A stretch of DNA of 64,000 nucleotides from Centroberyx gerrardi (GCF_048128805.1 NC_136012.1:28814174-28878173), one strand, 5' to 3'; shown: positions 1-14,688, numbered from the stretch's first letter. Notes: a model not told the origin generated them from the sequence alone. Translations and numbers: made by a program.

Positions 1-1532
1 AGGGGAGGAGGGAGGGGAGGGAGGAGGAGAGGAGGAGGAGGAGGAGGATGAGGAGGGGAGGAGGAGGGGAGGGAGGAGGAGGAGAGGAGGGGGGAGAGGG
101 AGGAGGAGGGGAGGAGGGGAGGGAGGAGGGAGGAGGAGGAGGGAGGAGGGAGGAGAGGAGAGGAGGGGAGGAGGGAGGGGAGGAGGGAGGGGAGGGAGGA
201 GGGAGGAGGAGGAGGAGAGGAGGGGAGGAGGAGGGGAGGGAGGAGGAGAGGAAGAGGGAGGGGGAGGAGGGAGGAGGGAGGAGGGGAGGAGGGAGGAGGG
301 AGGAGGGAGGTGAGGAGGGAGGAGGGGAGGAGGGGAGGAGGAGGGGGAGGAGGGAGGAGGGAGGAGAGGAGAGGAGGGGGAGGAGGGAGGGAGGAGGGAG
401 GAGGGGAGGAGGGAGGGAGAGGTGAGGAGGGGGGAGGGGGGGAGGGGAGGGGGAGGAGGGAGGAGGAGAGGAGGGAGGAGAGGAGAGGAGAGGAGGGGGA
501 GGAGGGGAGGAGGGGAGGAGGGGAGGAGGGAGGAAGGGAGGAGGGGGAGGAAGGAAAAGAAGGGAGGTGGGGAAGGAAAGGAAGGAGGGAAGGAAGGGAG
601 TAGGGAAGAGAAGGAAAGGAAGGAGGGGAAGGAGGAAGGAAGGGAAGGAAGGAAAAGAAAGGATGGGAAGGAGGAAGGAAAGAAAGGAGGGAGGAAGGGA
701 AGTGGGGGAAGGAGGAAGGAAAGGAAGGAGGGGAAGGAAGGGAAGGAGGGAAGAAAGGGAAGGCGGAGAAGGAAAGGAAGGAGGGAAAGAGGGAAGGAGG
801 GGAAGGAAGGGAAGGAGGGAAAGGGGGGAGGAGAGGAAGGAAGGAGGGGAAGGAAAGAAGGGAAGGAAAGGAAGGAACGGAAGGAGGAAAGGAAGGGAAG
901 GAGGGGAGGGAAGGAAAGAAGAAAGGGAAGGAGGGAAGGAGAGGAAGGAAGGGAAAGAAGGAAGGGACGTAGGGGAAGGAAGGAAACAAGGAAATGAAGG
1001 AATGGAAAGAGGGAAAGGAAGGAAGGAGGGGAGGAAAAGACGAACAGAAGGAGGGGAAGAAAGGGAGGGAAGGACGGAGGCGAATGAAGGCAAGGAGGGG
1101 AAGGAGGAAGGAGGGGAAACGAAGGATGGAGGTGGGGAAGGAAAGGAAGGAGGGAAAGAGGGAAGGAGAGGAAGGAGGGGAAGGAAGGGAAGGTGGGAGG
1201 AAAGGAAGGAGGGGAAGGTGGGGAAGGAGGGAAGGAAGGAAAGAAGGGATGGAAGGAGGGGAATGAAGGCAAGGAGGGAAGGTGGGAAGGAAAGGAAGGA
1301 GGGGAAGGAAGGAAGGAAGGAGGAAGGAAGGGAAGGAAAGGAGGAGGGAAAGAGGGAAGGAGGGGAAGGAAGGAAGGAAGGAAGGAGGGAGGAGGAAGGT
1401 GGGGAAGGAAAGGAAGGAGGGAAAGAGGGGACGGAAGGAAGGAATGAAGGAGGGAGGAAGGAAGGAAGGAAGGAAGGAAGGAAGGGAAGAAGGGGAAGGA
1501 AGGAGGAAGGAGGTAATAGAGGGAGGTGGAGC
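1..1532. repeat. Polypurine (GGA/GGAA) tract, 1.5 kb
   Basis: Almost pure G and A on the + strand with very few pyrimidines. The first ~540 bases are built on GGA/GGGA units and the rest on GGAA/GGGAA units, so two related arrays are fused. Every frame is open because purine-only codons (G, E, R, K) contain few stops, so the long Gly/Glu/Arg/Lys reading frames here are artefacts. By position the tract lies in an mgat4b intron, because the next recognisable exon is at 3236. Such tracts can form triplex DNA, but that is inference. Confidence 0.95.
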
Positions 1533-3103
1533 TGCAGCTTTCTGCTCATCAGGAGGAAACAGAAAACTGGTTTCTGTCTCTGATCAGAGCTGAGTGAACA
1601 CATGTGGACGCAGCTAGCAACACGCAACATGCAACACGCAACACGCAACACACAACACGCCAACAACGCAACACTCAGCACACAACACACCAACATGGCT
1701 TCACACCAGAAGAAGAGAAGACCAGGTTCAGGTTCGGTCTCGCTGCAGCGTTCTCATGTTGAACTCGTTGAAAGCAGCTGTTCAAAAATGCAGCTAGAAG
1801 CCGCCGGGTGATGTCATACGCTGATTTGCATATCAACCATATCTGCTTCAGTCCGGCTCTCAGCAGAGGGAGGAGCTACTCTGACCATCAGACCTCTCTG
1901 CAGAGCAGCAAGCAGAGCAAACCGGCATCATGTTCCAATTTAGTGCAAAATGCTTCAGGATCCAACACATCAACTCTGTTCCACCGCCAGAGAGACTCGC
2001 TCCATTTGTTGCTGCTCGCTTTTCAGAAATAAAGTCGCCAGGGGGGGAAAAGTCGCTAAATATTGTGACAAAGTCGCCAAGTTGGCAACAGGTTGAAACC
2101 CAGATTAAAATCAAGCATAAACAAACTGCAGCAGACTTTACTGACTTTCCTCAGCAGAGTTGACTCTCTCACTGTGAATATAACTGATCATGTTGGTTTT
2201 TATGACCTTGGCCTGCTGACATCAGAGGATCAGCCGCCATGTTCACTTCCTGCGTCGACACACTGCTGACTGCAACCAGATGGAGCCGCGACTTTCTTCC
2301 TCCATCACCTTCTGAAAGGTTTTGAAGCTGCAGATTGTGTTTACGTTGTGTTGACATTTCTTGGAGCTGGAAGAGAAAGAGCCAAAGAGAGGAAGAGGGC
2401 GGAGCAAGGCGGAGGGGGCGGAGTTTGGGTCATGTGCAGAGCCGCAGCTCCGCCTACTATTGGCTCCATAAGGACACACATTAGAAGAAGTTAAATTAGC
2501 TGCTGAGACCAAACCTCTTGTGGAGAAAATGTATTGACTTTATATTTTTATCAGAAGTTGGGTTGTGGTCCGTTGACTTCATGGAGTCGGGCGGAGACCT
2601 TCAGGTTACAGGCTCCACCCCCCTGATAAATAAATACAGTGTAACATGTGAAAGGTCATGATGTGATCACTGGTTTTTACGGAGACGCGTCCACAAGCAG
2701 CAGGGGCTGATGGGAAATGACGGGGGGAGCGTGGGTCGGATGTTTGAGCCTCGCTGCAGAGAGAAGCATCATGACACAGATGATTACCTCTGTGATCACC
2801 TCATCTGTTCACACACACACACACACATCACAAACTACACACACATGTACACAAGCAGAAACACACACACTGTCAGGCTGGAGAAATAACATCTAAAATA
2901 AAAATAAATAAATACATGTAAGGCATAAAATAAAAAGAAAGGAATAGTTCTGCTCAGTGTGTCCGGATGAGTCTCACAGCCGGCGCTGCAGATTACACCT
3001 ATTAGTCTTAATTAAAGTTAATGACAGATGTGTCACATTAGAGCCACCGCTGTTAGAGGGAAAGAAATGGAATGACAACAGAGGATCTCTCTCTCTCTCT
3101 CTT

Positions 3104-3195
<92 letters not shown>

Positions 3196-3205
3196 TCTCT
3201 GTTTG

Positions 3206-3235
<30 letters not shown>
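1533..3235 (+). other. mgat4b: mgat4b intron, 3' part (upstream exons off the window)
   Basis: The preceding mgat4b exon should encode the segment ending YYVQ just before LEDDIV. I do not see it between 1 and 3235, so it lies upstream of the window. The stretch holds a degenerate CAACACG minisatellite (about 1618-1690), short (AC)n runs near 2811-2826, and a long CT tract (3089-3232) that forms the polypyrimidine tract of the next exon. Around 2030-2100 there is transposon-like sequence with repeated AAGTCGC motifs. No other coding sequence is seen. Confidence 0.6.
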
Positions 3236-3236
<1 letters not shown>

Positions 3237-3350
3237 TGGAGGATGACATCGTCGCTCGTCCGAACTACTTCACCACCATGAAGAACTTTGCGCTGCAGCA
3301 GCCGTCGGAGGAGTGGATGATCCTGGAGTTCTCTCAGCTCGGCTTCATCG
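3236..3350 (+). CDS. mgat4b: mgat4b exon with LEDDIV motif
   Basis: Starts in phase 0 after a CT-rich acceptor (ctctcag) and ends after one base of a Gly codon at donor gtgaga. It encodes 38 residues from [11 protein letters not shown] to FSQLGFI. The acidic EDD is the probable divalent-metal site. This is the first mgat4b exon in the window. Confidence 0.95.
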
Positions 3351-6300
3351 GTGAGACGCAACACAGCATTTATATAATAATCATCATCATTATCATCATA
3401 ACCAGAATTTATACAGAGGCTTTACAGTTTCATCACCAACCTGCTCCCAGCCAGCTGTGTCTCATGATGGAGGAACATGGAGAACTGTGTTAGTTAATAA
3501 AGTGTAAAGAAGCAGAGAGCAGCTGATCAGCTTGTTGTGGTGTGGCTGTAGATCCATTCAGTAACGTTCTCAGTAAAAGTGATTTGTTTCCAAACTGTTA
3601 GCTAGCTAACTAGCCAGCAAACACACTCATGTTAATGTGAACATGCTAACGCTAGCTGCTACTAGATACGTTAGCTAGTAGTAATAGTGAATAGTAATAG
3701 TGAAGGAGTGATTCAGCTGTATCTGAAGCATCTGAAGGTTTCAGCACATTGAAGCTCCACAGGTGAAAATGACAATTTGGGCTGGATTGGTCAATTTTGA
3801 GATATTATAATATTTTCTGTCTATAACGACTGGAGTCTTATAAAATATACACAACAATCATGAAAAACAGCTGTGTAATTGTACGGCCATTTTCCCTAAA
3901 TGACATCTTCCCTGTATATATAACTTGTAGATTCTTTTTTTTATGTAAAGATCTTTTGTTGTTTTTATTTTATGGGGTATTTTAGATGAGCATATAGCTG
4001 AAACACTTTTATTTCTCAGTGGATAAAGTGCATTTTCCTGTCTCATAACCAAACAGTTGTTGATTTACAGAAAAAATAGTTTTTTTTTTATTCTAAAAAT
4101 GTTTTAAAAAAAAAGCATTTTTTTGATGATTCACAAAATAATATGTATATGGTGAAAATCTCAGATTTTTTTCGCTGATATACAAATTATGCATTAAAAA
4201 AATGCCACAAAATTAAACTTGAGAAGTAAAAAAGGCAGTAGACCTGGCAGTAAACCAATATATCAATATAGCCAATATATCAGTATATACCAATATATCA
4301 ATATAACCAATATATCAGCTGAACCCGGGTCTGAACCAGGACTGAAAGACGCTGCGCTGCAACAACAAAGCTCCTCTTTCACTCAAAGTTAAAAAATAAA
4401 GTGAAAGTAAAGTTGTGAAGTCCGGAGCCGCTGACAGGATCTGGAGCTGAAACTGATTTCCAGCTTCCAGCTGTGCAGAACGACATCTAAAGGCCGAATT
4501 AAAGCCACCAGATTAATTGAAGCGTCAACCTTCGTTTGATCTGGTTTCTAATTATTCTGTCGAGACTAATCAATTACTTCTGTCTTCCTGGATCCAATCA
4601 GCAGAGGCCGGCATGTGGAACCGCTCCGCTCGGCCGGAACCGCAGGAGATTAGATTGATCTGCGCTCTGCTTCTCCTCAGAACAGAGTCCAGAGCGGGAC
4701 AGGGCCCCGTCCCGTCACCGCAGGGTCACAGGTCCGGTCTCAGCAGCAGACGGTCACTCTGTTTACATGGACAGCAACAATCTGATATGAACCTGATCAA
4801 CACAACAGTCTGAATAAGAAATCACCGTGTAATCAGCATTTTCTGATCCCCTGAACCTGAATAAGGTCATAGTCAGTAAGCAGAATCTCATGAAGACATG
4901 TGCAGTATTCTGGTTTCAGTCTCATTACTGAAGCGGTTCAGACTGTAAACACCTGAATCCAACCAGGACTCTCTATCGGAGGATCGGAGCGGCGATCCGA
5001 CCGCCTGACGCTCCTCGTTTCTGGTTTCAGAGAGAAAGAGACTGACAGCAGGAAACAGAAGAAAGAATCAGAATATTGTCTCATTTACAATAAGGCCAAT
5101 AGTCGGATTAGTCTGAGATGTGGGAGACCTGAAGAACTAATTCCTAATGGGAATATGGAGACACCTTTGCTGATCAGCGGTCTTTCTCTGGTGTTTTCCA
5201 CTCTGTATCGGCTCTGCAGGGAAACAAAGACTCTCAGTTTAGACTGCAGCTAAGAAATGATAGTGAAATCTACCAGAGCATCATCTTCATCGTTCCTCAT
5301 CCTCCCTGCTCGTCTCTGAGTGTTGTTCGCTCTGGTTTTCGCTCGGAGACGCTCACTTTCTCTGCTCATGCTAACTACCCAGTTCTTCTTCTTCTGTTTA
5401 TTCCAAACAAACCGGAAACACAAAACGCACCACTTCCTGTGCGGCAGAGGATTTTTCGCAGGAAAGAGCGACCAGACTCCGGCTGTTCAGAACAGACAGT
5501 GGAGAAGATTTATGAACTGACAGAGGCTGGATCACTGTTGAGTTAGAGCAGGCAGAGAGAGATTTATTTATACGAAAACACTGCAGATTATTACTTTAAC
5601 TAAAAACTTCTTCTCCTCTGTTCTTGTGAAGTAAACATCTTCAAAAGCCAACAGCAGAGAGCAGAGCAGCAGTGTTTTGTCAGGACAGAGGCTGGTGGAC
5701 ACATGTTGTGTTTTCTGTCCTGAACTGACTCCAGACCTCCAGCTGACAGCCAGCGGGCCGAGTCCCGAACAGGACGGAAACTAAACCACCTGACCTCTCT
5801 CCACGTCCACAAGCAGGTTTTAGGTCAATAATTTAAAACGAGATGTAAGGAGAGCTTGTCCATTCAGAGCTGTGTGTGTGGTGTCATGAACCAAAAACAC
5901 TCTCAATCCATTTCTCCACGTTCATTTTCCAGCATCTCTCTGAGCCTTACCAAGAACAGGCCGTTTCTGTCTCCGTGTCTTTAAGGCTCATTAATATTAA
6001 CGACCCTCCGTTCCGATCGGCTAACCGTTTCGAGAGCGAAACGTGAGACGCCGCGGCCCGGCGGCTACAGGTAGGGAAAACTCTCCGGTAATAAACGATG
6101 ACGACCGCTCGACCGCTTTGAAAAAAACACTTTGTTAGTCTATTATTTCTTACAGAAATGATAATGAGCGAACCTTTGTGACGCCGCAAAGTTACGGAAG
6201 TCCAAACGGCTCGTTTAGAGGCTCGCTTTTCTAATATGGATTGTGTGGATTTAGTTTTGATACTTTCACCATGTTTAGATACACATCCAACTCCTTTATC

Positions 6301-7192
6301 ATCACAGAGGAGAGGGAGTCCTGTTTACATGATGTGGACCTTTAAAACTGGACAGAACGGAGGTGTCTGAACTGCTTCTAGCTGATATTTTGTGGTGATA
6401 TTCAGTATCTTTAAATTTGACCATTTTCATGTCAAACAATTACTGAATATGACAAGAATCCAGTAAAACTGAATAGAGAATAAAGACCAGTACCAACTCT
6501 GAATTACTAAAAGGTTTATCTTCATACTTTGGATTATGCTAGTGGCCTAGGGTTACTTACACACTGCATGCTAAAGCGTTAGCATGCGCAGCAGACAGAG
6601 CTGCGGAGGACAAAATGATTTTGTGACTCTCTGGGGGTCCCGACCCCCAGGCTGAGAACCACTGACTCAGTCTGGTTCGGTCTGGCTGAGTCTGGTTTGT
6701 GGTTTGTCATGAGATCGGTCCATCCAGACTTTGTACCACTCTGCCATTGTCTATTGATAGTGTGTGTGCATGTGTGTGTGTTGGGGGGGGGGGGGGGGGG
6801 TCACGCTTTGTGATTTTCAGCTAATCAGTGGAAAACACACACAAACACAGCATGGCACACACACACACACACAGCATGGTACACACACACGCACACAGCA
6901 TGGCACACACACACACACACAGCATGGCACACACACACACACAGCATGGCACACACACACATGTACACATTCACAAGTTCACACTCAGGCACATGCAGAC
7001 ACTACACAGTCACACAGAGACAGAGTGTGTGTGTGTGTGTGTGTGACCGTGTGTGTGTGACTGTGTGTGTGAACGTGTGTGTGTTTGTAGCCTGCAGCAT
7101 GTGAGTAGTGAGTGTTTTTGTTCTTCCTCCTCTTCCTCCTCCTCTCTCTGTTTTACCCCTCCCACCCCTCCACACACATTCTCTCTCTTTCT

Positions 7193-7234
<42 letters not shown>

Positions 7235-8552
7235 TATACAGCGTTGTTCTCTTCCCATGAGGCTTTGCTGCTCCACTTTACTCTAATAGGTCCCTGAGCG
7301 TGTCCCCAGCCCCCTCCCGCCCCTCCCGGCCCTCATTACTCCAGCCTGACTGCAGGGACAGAAGAATCAAACGCACCCAGTGACTGTTGGGTCTTAGTTA
7401 AGCTCCGGGGGCAGCTTGTCGTCGTCTTAAGACTCGCTCACACTGGACGACTTTAAAGGAGAATCCAGTTTGTTAAGTCAGCAGCCTCCTCCGTGTTTCT
7501 GCACAGTCAGCAGAGTTCAGATCTCGCTCGGTTTCCTCCTTCAGTCGTTCTTACAGAATGAAAAACAAACTTCCACAGAGCGAGAGAATCCATCACAGGA
7601 AAACAACATGATCACAGAAGAAATGAGCAGGAACTCTGGAACAGATTCACCTGCTGTCGACACGAATTACGTGAAAATTTCGTTCCTCCGCCACAAACTG
7701 GATTCTGTGCCAAAAACACAATGTGGACCAGAAATTTACAGCTAAAAGTTGGCTGACAGTTAAGGCAACTAAAATTGTTAACTGGTTAACAAACAACTTT
7801 GGTTAAGGTTTGGGTTAAGGTTACGGTTAGGCAACTAAAACAACTTGGTTAAGGTTAGTGAAAGGCTTTGGTCATGGTTAAATAAAAACTTAAGCTAAAA
7901 ATTAAAATGTGTCTATCATCTAGCTAGCTTGCTAACTATCAGATAAAAGGCTTTCCAGATATTCCAGTACACATCCAGTCTGATCCATACTGACTCTTTA
8001 CTTCTGGATTTTGACAGTTTATCCACCGGCACTTTCTCCATCTTTGTTGTTGTTGGTGATGAAACTGCCAGCCTCTCCTCCGTTGTGATTGGTTGACTGA
8101 GAAAAAAGCGGTTCACGTCATTAGAACGTCATTTAATCTTTCTCAACTTTTGAAAGCGCTCCGCTCTGCCAGCTGCCGGTGGCTCTGCGGCCGCTCTCTG
8201 TGGTTTTAATGTAAGGAAGGCGGTGGAAGTTTTGAACAAAGCGTTCAGTGTGAACAGTGAACACGGCCTGATGACGACACTCCCTCAGGTTGATGGTTGT
8301 TATAAATTCAGTCACACTTCCCTCCACCAGACTGTCTGAAGTGAATCCTTCGGTCTGACACAGATCCGTTCACGCAGGATGAATTTTGATTCCCGGTTGT
8401 GATAAAATCTAATCAGTTTGGATGTGAACATGACTGACAGCAGATCTGAGACCTGCAGACTCGACACACTGAAGAGTGAACTCACAGGAACAAATACAGA
8501 GAGTGCTTTTAGGAAATTGGATGGATCGCTTCCTGTTTGTCCAGGGTAGGAG

Positions 8553-8590
<38 letters not shown>

Positions 8591-8669
8591 TTGGGGCCAA
8601 AAGTGTTTTAGAGTTGCTTATGATTGACAGGTGAAGTGATGTGAAATACGACACCGAAGACCTGACACT

Positions 8670-8715
<46 letters not shown>

Positions 8716-8858
8716 AAATGGTTTTCTCGTTTCCGTTGTTGGATTTAATTTAGCTGAATTAAATTTAGTGTTTCCTGCTTCCGCCTGTCTGTCTGATGCC
8801 AAGATTCACCACCGGCCACGCCCGCTCTCTGCTCTGTTCATTATCAACCTCTCTCTCC

Positions 8859-8889
<31 letters not shown>

Positions 8890-9041
8890 TCTGTCTCTCT
8901 CTCTGTCTCTCTCTCTCTCTCTGCTTTATTAACCTGACAGGACAGAAGCCTCTGGTGACAAAGCAGCAGAATCAACTGGAGTGAAATTATAGATATTAAA
9001 AAATTACAGCGAGTAATTAAACAAAAATCAATAAAGACTAG

Positions 9042-9092
<51 letters not shown>

Positions 9093-9412
9093 TTTCAATC
9101 TATTTTACTTGGTTAATAATTAGAAGAAGCCTAGAGGCTGGTTGTTATTTCCCCAGAAAGAGACGTTTACAAAGATTAAAAACACGATAAATTCTTATTT
9201 ATGTACTTTTTTTTTACATTCTATAAATAATCTTGATAATCAGGATTTTCAGGGGTCAAAGGATTATTTAGAGAATGTAAAAAATATATTTCTAATATAC
9301 AAACTTATTATTGTTGTTCTTAATCTGTGTGATAAATGGCTCTTTCTGGGAAAATAATTAATATTTGCAGCTTCTAGGCTTCTGCTAATTATTATCCACG
9401 TAAAATAGATTG

Positions 9413-9448
<36 letters not shown>

Positions 9449-9493
9449 GCTGAACGAGAAACAATTTCCCTCCACTGAAAGCAAGAGAAGACT

Positions 9494-9568
<75 letters not shown>

Positions 9569-12500
9569 TAATAATGAATACAGAGCAGTAGTCGGTGGTG
9601 ATTGTTGGTTTTAAACCGACGACACACGATTCTCCTACATTCCCACCCAGTTGGTTTGTGTTGAAACCAGTGGATTTCTCTCCTCTCTGGCAGAATGTTC
9701 CAGTTATTTTGAGGGGAAATCAGATCTGAAGTTTGCAGACTGGACTAAGTGTTTTCTGACCTGCTGATCACACCACAACCTAATTACACCAACATGATTA
9801 TCCAGCTGGAGGAGGATAATCATCAGCGCAGCAGACTCATATTCCTGCTGTCAGGATTAAGCCCGGCTCTCCTGCAGGCCTCCGTCAGGTCCTCAGGAGA
9901 GCAGGTTAGCGGTTAGCGGTTAGCCCCTCCTGCGTCATTAGCATTCTGCGGCTAGCTGTCGCTAACGAAGCCGACGGCCGCACAATCAGACAGGAAACTA
10001 ACGAGAGAGGAAAGGAGAAGGAGAGAGGAAGACGATGTTGGAGACGCTGACGGGGTCGAGGGTTCGAGTCCCTGGAGCAAGGCACTGACAGTGGGAAGGT
10101 TGAGGGTTCGAATCCCCCTGCAGTCATGGTCCGGGTTCCTGGAAAAGTATGGAGAATGAATTTGATTAACATTTTCTCATATCAAACTGGAAATATCTGG
10201 AGGTGACGTCACCTCGTCTACGATTGGCCGGTTATCCACCAAGAAGAGAAACACAACAAACTACTGGATGGAGGAATGTAAAGACGAAGACGAACCTGTC
10301 AGAGTGTGAGTGATGATGCAGCGATTGATCGTGACTCTGTCCTGTCAGTCGTCAATACGTCCAGGCTCTATTGCCCCCCCGCCCCCCCGAACTGATGATG
10401 ATGGTTCCCTCGCCGCTCTCTCTCTCCGCTCGAAGCGCCGCTTATTCCATCGAAAGAAATTAAACATTTTAGTGTGAATTATTGATCATGTCAGCTGCAG
10501 TGGAAAAACAATCAATTATGTCATTATGTGTGTTTCAGTCTCTGCCTGCTGTCGAAGCCTCAGGGAGGAGAAATGTTATTTATTGTTCTAAAGAGAGAAT
10601 TTACTTATTAATGATTTATTTCTACAGCTTTAGTGAAGAGAAAACGCCTTAAACGAGATATTAGACATGTGGGAGGTTTTTTGTTTTCTGATTGGTTGAA
10701 AGTTGCTCTGTGTGTGTGTGTGTGTGTGTGTGAGTGTGTATCACATGTGTGTGCATACATAGATTTATGAAGGTTAAGACTTCCTGATGGGAAATAATCT
10801 GTTTACAGGCTTCAGATCCTCCAGAGGTCAGAACCCATTTGAAGATTAAATCAGATCAGATCAAACTTCCATGAAACTTTAATGAAATTTTCCCCCGTGG
10901 GAAATTTGGGTTAATTCTGCTGCAGCGTTCATCCTGCGGGCCAGTAGGGGGCGTCCTGCTGCACACTGACGCTACATTAGATTAGAGGAAACTTCATTAA
11001 TCATCAGGAGAAACTGGGTCGAGACAGAGAGAGATTTAGATTAGAAAGAGACCAACAGAGAGGAGGGAAGATAATATAGAACTTACTGAAGGTTATACAA
11101 CAAATACAACATATTGAAGATAAAACAACATACTGAAGATAATACAACATAATATATTGAAGATGTTGTGGTGTGGCTGTAGATCCATTCAGTAACGTTC
11201 TCAGTAAAAGTGAATAGTGTGATAAGGTGGATTTGGTTACTGTGACACAGTAAACTGTCTTGTCTTTAGCCCTAGTCTCTACTCCAAAACACTCTGAGTT
11301 GTAGCTTGAGAAGAGTCAGCTCAGTTAACCTGAACAAACTGTTAGCTAGCTAACTAGCCGGCAAACACACTGATGTTAATGTGAACACGCTAACGCTAGC
11401 CGCTACTAGATACGTTAGCTAGTGTGCTAATCAGATGTGTTAACAACAAGACAGTGATGTTAGCTGACCAGATACTATGGTTAGCTAGCTAACAAGCTGA
11501 CATTATCTAAACACTAAATCAATCAGATGGATCAGTGATGAAATGATCAGTTCAGACAGAAATTAACCATCTGTTCAATTCTGTTGAGACAGAAACACAG
11601 TCAGCTGTTCAGAGCTGAGGACCTCCAACATGGCCGCCAGAGGAGTCTGTTCATGACATTTATCCCCTTTCTGTCTCTCTGTCTCTCTCTCTCTCTCTCT
11701 CTATCTCCACTGTACTGTATCCAATAACGCAGAACCACCATTGAAAAAAAATCTCTTATGTAATTCCCTCGGTGTGTGAAGCTGATGAAACAGTTGCATT
11801 GTGGGTCGAGTGACAGTGAAGTTAATGGAAGTGTCTCTGTTGCGCTCTCCCTTCATCACACAGTCTTTGTTCTGTTTAAAGATGAAAACCGATCAGCCGG
11901 TAGGACTGGATGAGGCGCGGCAGCAGCAGGACAGACGGGCCGCTGCAGGTGATGTTCTGTCTGCAGAACATCAAAATATCAAAATACATCGCATCCTGTC
12001 CTCGCTCTCATACGCTCTTATCTCAAGTTAAAGTTACAATGACTTTTTCACCTCCTTAGCTCCTCCTCCATGCCATAATATACACCTCTTTAACAACAAA
12101 TGGCAAAAAAATATATTTTCTTGTATGTTTATATCAAAATCTCATCCCTTCTCCTTCCTGGAAAACAGTGTATCTTTAATGATGACATCATACTGTACCA
12201 GGAGGCGTAAACAAAAACTTTTTGTCTCGCCCCTCCGCCCCTCCCATCCAATCCAATCAAATCCATCCAATCAAACTGCCTTGTACTTGGACCCACAGAC
12301 AGTACTGTCTGTAGTTGTTGGACCCACAGACAGTATTGTCTGTAGCTGTTGGACCCACAGACAGTACTGTCTGTAGTTGTTGGACCCACAGACAGTATTG
12401 TCTGTAGCTGTTGGACCCACAGACAGTATTGTCGCCAGTCAGCTGTCAGTTGAAGCTCCGCTGCCTCTTGCTGCAACAACGAGTCCAAACTGTTTGTCAG

Positions 12501-13428
12501 AATATCTCCAGAGAAGCCGTTTGTGTCTCCACAGAGTCGAGAGGAAACAGACTCAGTTCCAGGAAATCACAGAACTATTTTTCTCTGCCGCAGCACAGAG
12601 CGCTGTGGGGTGAAAGGCGGTTCCTGGCGGAGCGATCTGGTTCTGGATGGTCGGGTCGGATCGTAAACAGTAGAGTTCGGTAGGTCGTGTCGGTCGCTCT
12701 CCGGATCGTTTTCACAAACGGCTTTTCTGGAGATATTCTGACAAACAGTTTGGACTCGTTGCAGCAAGAGGCAGCGGAGCTCGCTGCTGCAACTGACAGC
12801 TGACTGGAGACAATACTGTCTGTGGGTCCAACAGCTACAGACAGTACTGTCTGTGGGTCCAACAGCTACAGACAATACTGTCTGTGGGTCCAACAGCTAC
12901 AGACAGTACTGTCTGTGGGTCCAACAGCTACAGACAGTACTGTCTGTGGGTCCAACAGCTACAGACAATACTGTCTGTGGGTCCAACAGCTACAGACAGT
13001 ACTGTCTGTGGGTCCAAGAGCTACAGGAGGAGGAGAGGAGTTATATAGAGGAATTAAATCTATGAACTGATCCTTTAAAGAAACAAGATGTTCTCAAGAT
13101 GCCGTTTCACCATGACTTTAAAAATCCTCTCTACCTTCTCTCCTCAGCTGTGATTTCTCTTCTCTTCTCTTCTCTTCTCTTCTCTTCTCTTCTCTTCTCT
13201 TCTCTTCTCTTCTCTTCTCTGTCATCATCATACAGGCTCAGGAATTTTTGTTGCTTCTATAGTCAGGCTGCTGTGACCTCTGACCTTTCACCTCCTTACT
13301 GCTGGTTGCTTGTAATGTTGGAACGTATGTATGAGTGTAGGAACCTCAGTGGGTCAGAGAGTCACAGAAATGACTGGAATGGAAACATGAAACAGTGTAA
13401 ATCTTCAGAAATGTCTGTTGTAACTTGT

Positions 13429-13480
<52 letters not shown>

Positions 13481-13553
13481 AGTCAGTGTTGCATCAGTCA
13501 GTGTGAGTCACTGCTCTCAGATCAGTGCACTGTACCAGCTCTGACATCACACA

Positions 13554-13609
<56 letters not shown>

Positions 13610-14635
13610 CCACTCCGTCTCATTTTCTCTCTCAACATGACACAGGAGAAGTGTCAGACATCCTGTCAGTCTAAACATGGTTCACTTTTCTCCTCCTCTC
13701 CTCTCCTCTCCTCCTCTCCTCTTTTCTCCTCTCCTCCTCCTCTCCTCCTCCTCTCTCCTCTCCTCTTTTCTCCTCTCCTCCTCCTCTCTCCTCTCCTCTC
13801 CTCTCCTCTTTTCTCCTCTCCTCTCCTTCTCTCCTCTCCTCTCCTCTCCTCCTCTCTCCTCTCCTCTCCTCCTCTCCTCTCCTCCTCTCCTCCTCTTTTC
13901 TCCTCTCCTCTCCTCCTCTCCTTTTCTCCTCTCCTCTCCTCCTCTCCTCTCTCCTCTCCTCTCTCCTCTCCTCTCCTCCTCTCCTCTCTCCTCTCCTCTC
14001 CTCTCTCCTCTCCTCTCTCCTCTCCTCTCCTCCTCTCCTCTCTCCTCTCCTCTCCTCCTCTCCTCTCCCCTCTCCTCTCCTCTCCTCTCCTCCTCTCCCA
14101 TCTCCTCTCCTCTGCCCTCTCCTCTCCTCTCCTCTCTTCTCCTCTCCTCTCTTATGATTCATATTTTATTATAAATCCGCTGAATGTACGAAACATTAGA
14201 GCCACTCCCTCTTTCCACTGATGAGGTGAATCCAGGTGAAACCCATTTTTCCTTATTGATTTCCTTTATTAAATCAATACCGATCACACAAAGAGAAGCA
14301 GACGAGTTACAGAAGCAGCACAATATCAGGAATATGAACAGATATGAATTTCCCCTGTTATATTTTGCTGCGATTTTATAATATTCCTGTGCTCAGTTAT
14401 GTGGGGTTTTTTTTATCTGTTAGTTATCATGTTCCTGCAAACGTTTTGGCAACACAAAGTCTCTTGTCCTGCCAGTACAGCTGGTGAAATTTGAATTTGA
14501 TAGAGAGATGGAGAGAGAGAGATAAAGAGAGAAAGGAGATGAATAGAGATAGAGAAATGGAGGGATGAACAGAGTGATGCAGCGCAGCGGGAGGGTCGTC
14601 TCTGAGCTGAAAGATGTTGATTGTGCACATGGCTG

Positions 14636-14688
<53 letters not shown>

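Noticed and set aside
48..1593. Long Gly/Glu/Arg/Lys reading frames
   Set aside because: They exist only because the DNA is purine-only; several overlap in different frames and none shows domain or codon structure.
10030..10140. A tRNA gene
   Set aside because: Two B-box-like motifs are present but no matching A-box, acceptor stem or cloverleaf could be built; SINE remnants are more likely.
13637..14221. Ser/Leu/Pro frames and antisense Glu/Arg frames in the CT tract
   Set aside because: Low-complexity pyrimidine tract, open in multiple frames on both strands.
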